From Pseudocercospora fijiensis CIRAD86 (Eukaryota; Ascomycota; Dothideomycetes; Mycosphaerellales; Mycosphaerellaceae), in contig NW_006921546.1 in the NCBI RefSeq assembly GCF_000340215.1, positions 864,878-928,877 of the forward strand: a DNA stretch of 64,000 bases, written 5' to 3'. How positions within the stretch are numbered: position 1 is the first letter of the stretch; the number at the start of each line of letters is the position of its first letter. Of this stretch, positions 58,973-64,000 are shown piece by piece. Position numbers and translations under genes: made by a program. The notes below the pieces were generated by a model. That model was not told the DNA's origin. It did not search any database and saw nothing but the letters and a program-made list of their open reading frames with translations.

Positions 58973-61374
58973 TCTAACCGTCTACCGCTACTTTCTCGCT
59001 AATATAACTCTAGCGCCTTATATTAGATAATAATATAGGACTTCTTCTAGTTTTATATAAAGGGCTCTACGCCCCTTCCTACTCTAAGCTATCGTATAGA
59101 TCGACTTGTCTATCTAGTCCGCCTATCTTCGAAGTACCTAGCGATACTATAGCTCGTCTATATATATATTATTTAGCTTTCGTTTAAGGTAGTATTCTAG
59201 GTCGAAGAGCTACTTAATTACTAACTCCTCGACCTCGTATTAGAGTTGTATTAGATCCGATACTTTACTATCTATACTAGTATAACGTACGCCGAGCGCG
59301 CTACCGCCGAGGATACCTTTAATAATAATCCTCGAACCTAGGCTATTATCCTATCCTCGCGTACTAATACGGAGTCTATTAATCTATATTACGGTATATA
59401 TATATAGTATATCGTAGATATCGTCGACTTTAGTAAGAAGAACTCGATCGTTAATCGTTATACTCGCGTAGGATAGACTTACGCCGTTACGGTATTCGAA
59501 TTAAGCCTCGTCGATACTATCGACTCGCGCTACTAGTAGACCTTCTATCTCGATATTTAGGAGCGGCTTACTATAGTAGTCTTACCGCCCGACCGGCTTA
59601 TAGATAAAAAGATCTACTATATCTAGTTAGACGAGATCGTACGAGCTTATAGTACTACCGGTACGCCCCTTATAACCTAATTCCGTAAATACGCTAATAC
59701 TAATATTAGATAGTATATAGCCGACGCCTATATACGTAAGTCCTACGGCATTTGCTACTAGATATTAGATACTACGTAGGGCTATATCTCCGACCTAACC
59801 TATAAGAATCTCGTTCCGGTCGAAGCTATCTTTCGCCTATTACTCGGTAGTACGATAGCGAGAGAAGTCGCTACTATCGTCGACTGCTAGTAGCCCGCGC
59901 TAGATAACTTCTTTTAGGCCGATAAGTATAACCTAGACCGTACGGGAGGATGCGACTACGAGTATCTTAAGTACGCTATAGCGTAATATCTATACTACGA
60001 CGACGTTACCGAGGATACCCGTCCGATTCGACTTATATAGTACCTTTACTATTTCGCTACCGAGGCCCTCGCTATAGGTTAATACGACTCTACTATTATT
60101 CCTAATTAGTATAGTAAGTCGTACCGTACGTTATTATCTATTTCGCCGTCTAGTATAGTAGTTATTACCTCCGTTACTAATCGAATTGCTAATACCCTTT
60201 ATAGTATATCTTAAGTACGTTTAGCGGCGTACTCCTAACTATAACGCCGATTTTGCCCGGGCTATATAAAATATCGGCTACTACGCTCCTACTCTCGCGC
60301 CTCTCGTCCGAAGATTTCGAAGTTTTACCGGTTCCTTCGATAATTATAATAATAATAGTAACTATAGAGTTACTACTCCCTTCCTTAGAACGCCGTCTAA
60401 CTACGAACCTAACCGTATAGGTATATAGCTATACTTACTAGGTAGTTAGGCCGGCTCTCCTATTTGCTTTAACTCTAGCGACTCCGTCGGAGATACTAGC
60501 GCTATAGACGAGCTAACCCTACGCGCTCGTTACTTAACTAAGCGATCTTTTACTCTACTAGTCGCTCTATATCCTCGCCTAGCTAACGATATATTAGCTT
60601 ATACTAAGCGCGTTAAGCTAGCGGCCGGCGCCTCGTTTATAGTACTAGTCGAGAGTAGCGACGCCGAGGATACCGAGTAAGGCATAGATACACTCGTACG
60701 GGCCCTATATATAGAGAGTAGATAGTAATATAGATCTCCTCGAGTAGGCCTCTACGGGACGACTAGTAAGTACGCGTATCCTAGGCGTTAGGTCCTATAG
60801 GTTACCGACTAGGCGCGCGTATAGATAGTCTAGTCTATATACTAAATACTAGCCGATTAAGTAGAGCAATTTCCTATCGTATCTCTAGCCTTTTCTATCG
60901 TTTTTCCTCCTACTTATATATAGTCTACCTAGTCGGTACTTATAATATATACTATTAATATAACCGAATTATAGTAGCCGTTACGCGTAGATCTAGAGTC
61001 TATATAACCGATTCCGAACTACTATTATCCGCGAGGCCCTACCGCTATTATCTAACCCGCCTATACCTTCGTTATACTTTACGTACGCGTAATACAATCG
61101 CTAAGTATTTATAGTAACGATAGAGAGTCTTTCCCTACTACTCGGGTATTTTATCTACCTATCTTCCCGCCTCTACCGATATTATATATTTCCCGCTATC
61201 TAGTTATTATATCTTGCTTATAAGACACGCCGTTTATAGGATTATACGGGCGGGTATAATAGAAGACACGTCTATAGATATACGTCTAAGCTAGGTCTTA
61301 TATTCCGCTACTATCTCCCCTAGATTTAGTATACTATCGGTCTATCTCTACTATAATACCCCCTCTTATTAGTC

Positions 61375-61409
61375 GCTAACTATTTTGCTAGCCGGGGAAA
61401 AAATAGTTA
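61375..61409. repeat. Palindrome P11
   Basis: GCTAACTATTTTGCTAGCCG, then GGGAAAAAATAGTTA. It is a single unit with extended outer arms CTAACTATTTT and AAAATAGTTA. Confidence 0.65.
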
Positions 61410-61493
61410 AAAGGGTTTATACGGCGGCGTCTCTAATAAGCACTCTATCGGTTACTAACCCGTCTTAACCGGATATACTCTCGCGGCGACGGT

Positions 61494-61523
61494 TAACTAC
61501 TTTTCCGGCTAGTAAAGTCGTTA
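61494..61523. repeat. Palindrome P12
   Basis: TAACTACTTTTCCGGCTAGT, then AAAGTCGTTA, a degraded single unit. Confidence 0.55.
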
Positions 61524-61820
61524 GTATTGCCTTAGTTATATTTCGTCTTACCGCGCCTACTCTAGTTAAACTTTACTTTCTTCTACGCCTCGTATCTGCC
61601 GCGTACGTAAAGTCTACGTATATATTGCGTTACTATTATATACCGCTTCGTCGTCGTTTAGCTACCTTTTACGGCCCTACTTCGCGCGCAACCTCGCCTA
61701 TATTATAGATAGAGATATGCGACTTCGATATACTATATAAAATTATATAGGCGACGTAAGCGGTCTATCTAGTATAGGATCTCGGTAAGGTAATAGCGTC
61801 GCTTCGGCTTTACTTTATTC

Positions 61821-62120
61821 CTTCCTCTTAGATTAGGTTCTAAACCCTATACTAGCGCGTTTTAGCGGACTTTACCTATCGGCTTTAACTAACGTACCGA
61901 ACGAAAGGCGGTCCTAACTTTACTATATAAATTAGCTATATCGCTCGGGACGTCTCTTTTATACGCGCGTTAGTAAAGTAAACCGCCCTATATATTTGCG
62001 CTATCTACGCGGCCCGCTATATAAACGGTTAGAGGTCCGAGCGCTAATACTAGTATATACCTTTCTACTATCGCCCTAACTTCTTCTACTTTATAATCTA
62101 CTCCTACTACTACCGCCTTC
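61821..62120 (+). promoter_or_regulatory. Repeated promoter block R4
   Basis: Fourth copy, the closest to the telomere. Landmarks: TTAGATTAGGTTCTAAA, GCGTTTTAGCGGACTTTAC, ACCGAACGAAAGGCGG, TATA box ACTATATAAATTAGCT (61,921 on), AGTAAACCGCC, and CTACTTTATAATCTACTCCT. It is diverged in the middle but clearly related. It is upstream of the telomere-truncated gene. Confidence 0.62.
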
Positions 62121-62142
62121 CCTATCTACCTACCTCTATCTC

Positions 62143-62200
62143 GTTTCTCTATCTAGTAAACTAGTCTATACTCCTATTTTCTCCGCCTAGTAAACCGATT
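62143..62200. repeat. Degraded composite palindrome P13
   Basis: CTATCTAGTAAACTAGTCTA and TATTTTCTCCGCCTAGTAAA are partial arms of the family. Similar half-arms follow the CT-rich tracts of R1 (53,178) and R2 (54,345), so a palindrome at the end of the leader seems to be part of the repeated block. Confidence 0.5.
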
Positions 62201-62790
62201 TATACTTATAAGCTACTCTTCTAGCTAGTCCGAACGGTAAATAACGGCTAGTACGCTATATACCGATAGCGATTATAAATCCGAACGAGAAGTTCGTACC
62301 GACTAGTCTAGTAACGCCGAAGAAGCGTAAGAAGACGGTTACTACTAACGCGAACGCTACCGAGTCGTCGCCGACTCTCCTTATAAGAACTAAGGGTAAG
62401 AGTACTAAGGCTACCTAGAATGTACTAGCTACTCCTCCTACGCCGGGTATATCCGCCTAGCCTAAGCCTAAGCCTAAGGCTCCTAAGGTACCTAAGGTAG
62501 TAACCGTACTACTATAGTTTAGCCTAACTACGGATAAGAAGTAGGCACTATACGAGGCTATACGTAAAGCTAGAAGAGAGGCGCTTAGAATATTCTTAGT
62601 AAACGGTACGCGAGTTCCCGTCTAGGCCGATTACGGTATATATCTTCTCGGCTTTCTAGGGTCTAGTCTAGAGAAGAATAGATATATTCTCTTATTCCTA
62701 AACTTCCCTTATTAGGATCTATATAAAGGGTTCTTTTAGGCTATATCGTAGTCGGCAGGTTAGTAGTATTAGAATAACGGTAGATATTAG

Positions 62791-62954
62791 GTAAGTTCCG
62801 TTCTACGCTATATACCTAGACTAATATACTAACTGTTTTACCGGCTAGTAAACCCGCTATACCGAAGTTAGACTTTGCCGGCCGGCGAAATAGTTAGCGG
62901 TTTAGTCCTCGTAGTTATATATCCCTTCTAGTTAACGCTAATATTATTATATAG
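62791..62954 (+). other. Predicted intron containing P14
   Basis: GTAAGT at 62,791, a TACTAAC at 62,826-62,832 and ATATAG ending at 62,954. The reading frame is coding-like on both sides. 164 nt is long for a fungal intron; without the 70-bp composite it would be about 94 nt. Confidence 0.55.
62829..62898. repeat. Composite palindrome P14
   Basis: CTAACTGTTTTACCGGCTAG at the left pairs with CCGGCGAAATAGTTAG at the right. The second half contains TTTGCCGGCCGGCGAA. Its left edge supplies the intron's TACTAAC. Confidence 0.78.
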
Positions 62955-63777
62955 AACCTATTTAGTTTACGCGATAGTAACGACGACCTACTTAAGGAAG
63001 ACTAGCTACTAGGTAACTCGAATAATTTAGTCCCGACGAAGACTATTCTCGAGTATATCTTCGCTATATCCGATAATACTTTTACTATCGACGATCTTAC
63101 GGTAGAGAATATACCTAACGATATCCGCTTCCTATATTCGAAGCCGAAACTATACCTCGCCGTCTATTTCTTACGTATAGCCTACCTAGTACGAATAGTC
63201 GCCGAGATATACGAAGACTATATATACGTACTCGAAGTGCCTCCGGAGATTCCCCCCGAATACCGAAAGGTAGCTAAGAGTATTTAAGGCTAGGAGGTTA
63301 ACGGAAATGTCCTCTTTCGCCTTATATTACTAGTCTAATACTAGTATACTAAGGTTCGTAAGAATAAGGAAGTAAGGGGTATAGCGTACGCATTTAAGAA
63401 GGATTTCTATAGTAGGGCTAACGCGGAGCCTATCGTATATAGAGTCCCCGGTACTACGATATTTAATACCGTAGAGTAGGCCCGAGACTAAAAACTAGCC
63501 GATAACGAAGCTCGCTAGGCTCTAGCCGACGTCGAAAGCGAATTCTTTACTAATATAAAACGTACTATTCTCCGTTCGGCCTAAGAGTATAATAATACTA
63601 TATAATACCTCTCGGATATACGCTATAACCTATTTGCGGGCAAGACTACTAACCTTAATACCCGCGATCTAGATACGTAGGATTAGACTATACGCGACGA
63701 ATATATTAAATGCCTCGCCGAGCGCCGTAATCTAATCTTCTTTAACGACTATACTACTATCGATCCGGCTAATAAGC

Positions 63778-63933
63778 TTAGGGTTAGGGTTAGGGTTAGG
63801 GTTAGGGTTAGGGTTAGGGTTAGGGTTAGGGTTAGGGTTAGGGTTAGGGTTAGGGTTAGGGTTAGGGTTAGGGTTAGGGTTAGGGTTAGGGTTAGGGTTA
63901 GGGTTAGGGTTAGGGTTAGGGTTAGGGTTAGGG

Positions 63934-63974
<41 letters not shown>

Positions 63975-64000
63975 GGTTAGGGTTAGGGTTAGGGTAGGGT
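63778..64000 (+). repeat. Telomere repeat array (TTAGGG)n
   Basis: About 37 tandem TTAGGG units, G-rich strand 5' to 3' toward the window end, so this is the right end of a chromosome. The array is uniform except for one TTTAGGG-type unit near 63,950 and a TAGGG unit at the very end. It starts directly after coding-like sequence (AATAAGC), with no spacer or degenerate telomere-like transition. Confidence 0.99.

Larger units (their letters stand above)
56285..60682 (+). pseudogene. SNF2-type DNA helicase/ATPase, RIP-degraded, with a palindrome-bearing intron
   Basis: A chromatin-remodeller-type superfamily 2 ATPase. After an N-terminal region of about 250 codons come the Q-motif-like ILADD segment and motif I GTSKT at 57,048-57,062 (consensus GTGKT; the second Gly is Ser). 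Motif II reads NEVY at 58,121-58,132 (RIP form of DEVH) with ATLLATDLND as motif III. The C-terminal lobe shows FSKKNSIVNRYTRVG-stop-T and AVTVFELSLVDTID near 59,430-59,520, the motif VI of SNF2 proteins (H.R.GQ). An intron at 57,130-57,254 is predicted (GTAAGA, TACTAAC, TAG) and contains composite P9. A frame change near 60,230 leads to a TAA at 60,680-60,682. It lies downstream of promoter block R3. Confidence 0.72.
60683..61820. other. No recognised gene; holds palindromes P11 and P12
   Basis: About 1.1 kb between the end of the SNF2-type gene and promoter block R4. No family recognised on either strand. Two single palindromes are present. Confidence 0.45.
62275..63777 (+). pseudogene. Nuclear-type protein gene truncated by the telomere
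   Basis: Not a family I recognise. The frame begins at ATA (62,275; ATG after TpG to TpA is plausible) with NPNEKFVPTS, then a classical nuclear localisation motif PKKRKK at 62,317-62,334, a Thr/Lys/Pro-rich low-complexity region (PKPKPKAPKVPKV), and a conserved-looking part (LYEAIRKARREALRIFLVNG, TRVPV). A predicted intron (62,791-62,954) holds composite P14. Exon 2 reads NLFSLRDSNDDLLKED, YIFAISDNTFTIDDLTVENI, FYSRANAEPIVYRVPGTTIF and ADVESEFFTNIKRTILRSA. It is still in frame (FFNDYTTIDPANK) where the TTAGGG array begins, with no stop in between. Promoter block R4 lies upstream. Confidence 0.6.

Noticed and set aside
42427..62898. Palindromes considered as a CRISPR-like array
   Set aside because: Spacing is irregular (hundreds to thousands of bases), spacers are not uniform, and the organism is a fungus.
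1..63777. tRNA, rRNA or other RNA genes
   Set aside because: No tRNA A/B boxes in a cloverleaf context and no rRNA-like stretch were seen on reading. The AT-rich background gives many chance half-matches.
1..64000. Centromere-type interpretation of the AT-rich, RIP-mutated repeats
   Set aside because: The terminal TTAGGG array and telomere-linked helicase place the window at a chromosome end.

Overview
This window is the right-hand end of a chromosome of a filamentous ascomycete that uses repeat-induced point mutation (RIP). It ends in about 220 bp of (TTAGGG)n, with the G-rich strand pointing outward. Almost all of the rest is RIP-degraded. CpA and TpG look strongly depleted and TpA is abundant. 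CAG, CAA and TGG codons have become TAG/TAA inside otherwise recognisable reading frames, and hardly any open frame exceeds 100 codons. I find no gene that looks intact. The genus cannot be set from the sequence alone.

Positions 1-40,560 are a nest of transposable elements in older subtelomeric sequence. There are three copies of one Ty3/Gypsy chromovirus of about 7.1 kb (gag, protease, reverse transcriptase, RNase H, integrase, C-terminal chromodomain; LTRs of 196-198 bp). Copy 1 is 334-12,330 and is split by a LINE at 3,028-7,879. Copy 2 is 20,100-40,555 and is split by copy 3 (23,178-30,305) and by a Ty1/Copia element (31,664-37,814). A second LINE copy lies at 13,241-18,092 and holds a 100-N assembly gap. 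Target-site duplications (ATCTA, GATTT, CCTAT, a 17-bp duplication for the LINE, up to 7 bp for Copia) fix nearly every boundary and give the order of insertion. Removing the inserts makes Gypsy copies 1 and 3 exactly the same length, 7,128 bp. The primer-binding site of the Gypsy family is an 11-bp complement of its own LTR, as in the self-priming Tf1/sushi lineage.

Positions 40,561-63,777 hold degraded host-type subtelomeric genes. They include an unrecognised gene remnant, a telomere-linked RecQ-type helicase (about 43.0-47.4 kb), a reverse-strand remnant weakly like a MULE transposase (50.5-52.0 kb), two unrecognised forward remnants (53.2 and 54.4 kb), an SNF2-type helicase (56.3-60.7 kb), and a final nuclear-type protein gene whose frame runs directly into the telomere repeats.

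Two repeat systems tie this distal region together. Four direct copies of a roughly 270-300 bp TATA-containing block each stand upstream of one of the last four forward genes, so they look like duplicated promoters. A family of GC-cored palindromes occurs as single 25-45 bp units and as paired composites of about 58-80 bp. Two composites lie inside well-formed introns, and others carry CTAAC..TAG splice-acceptor-like edges. This makes an introner-like or miniature hairpin element the most interesting unexplained feature of the window.
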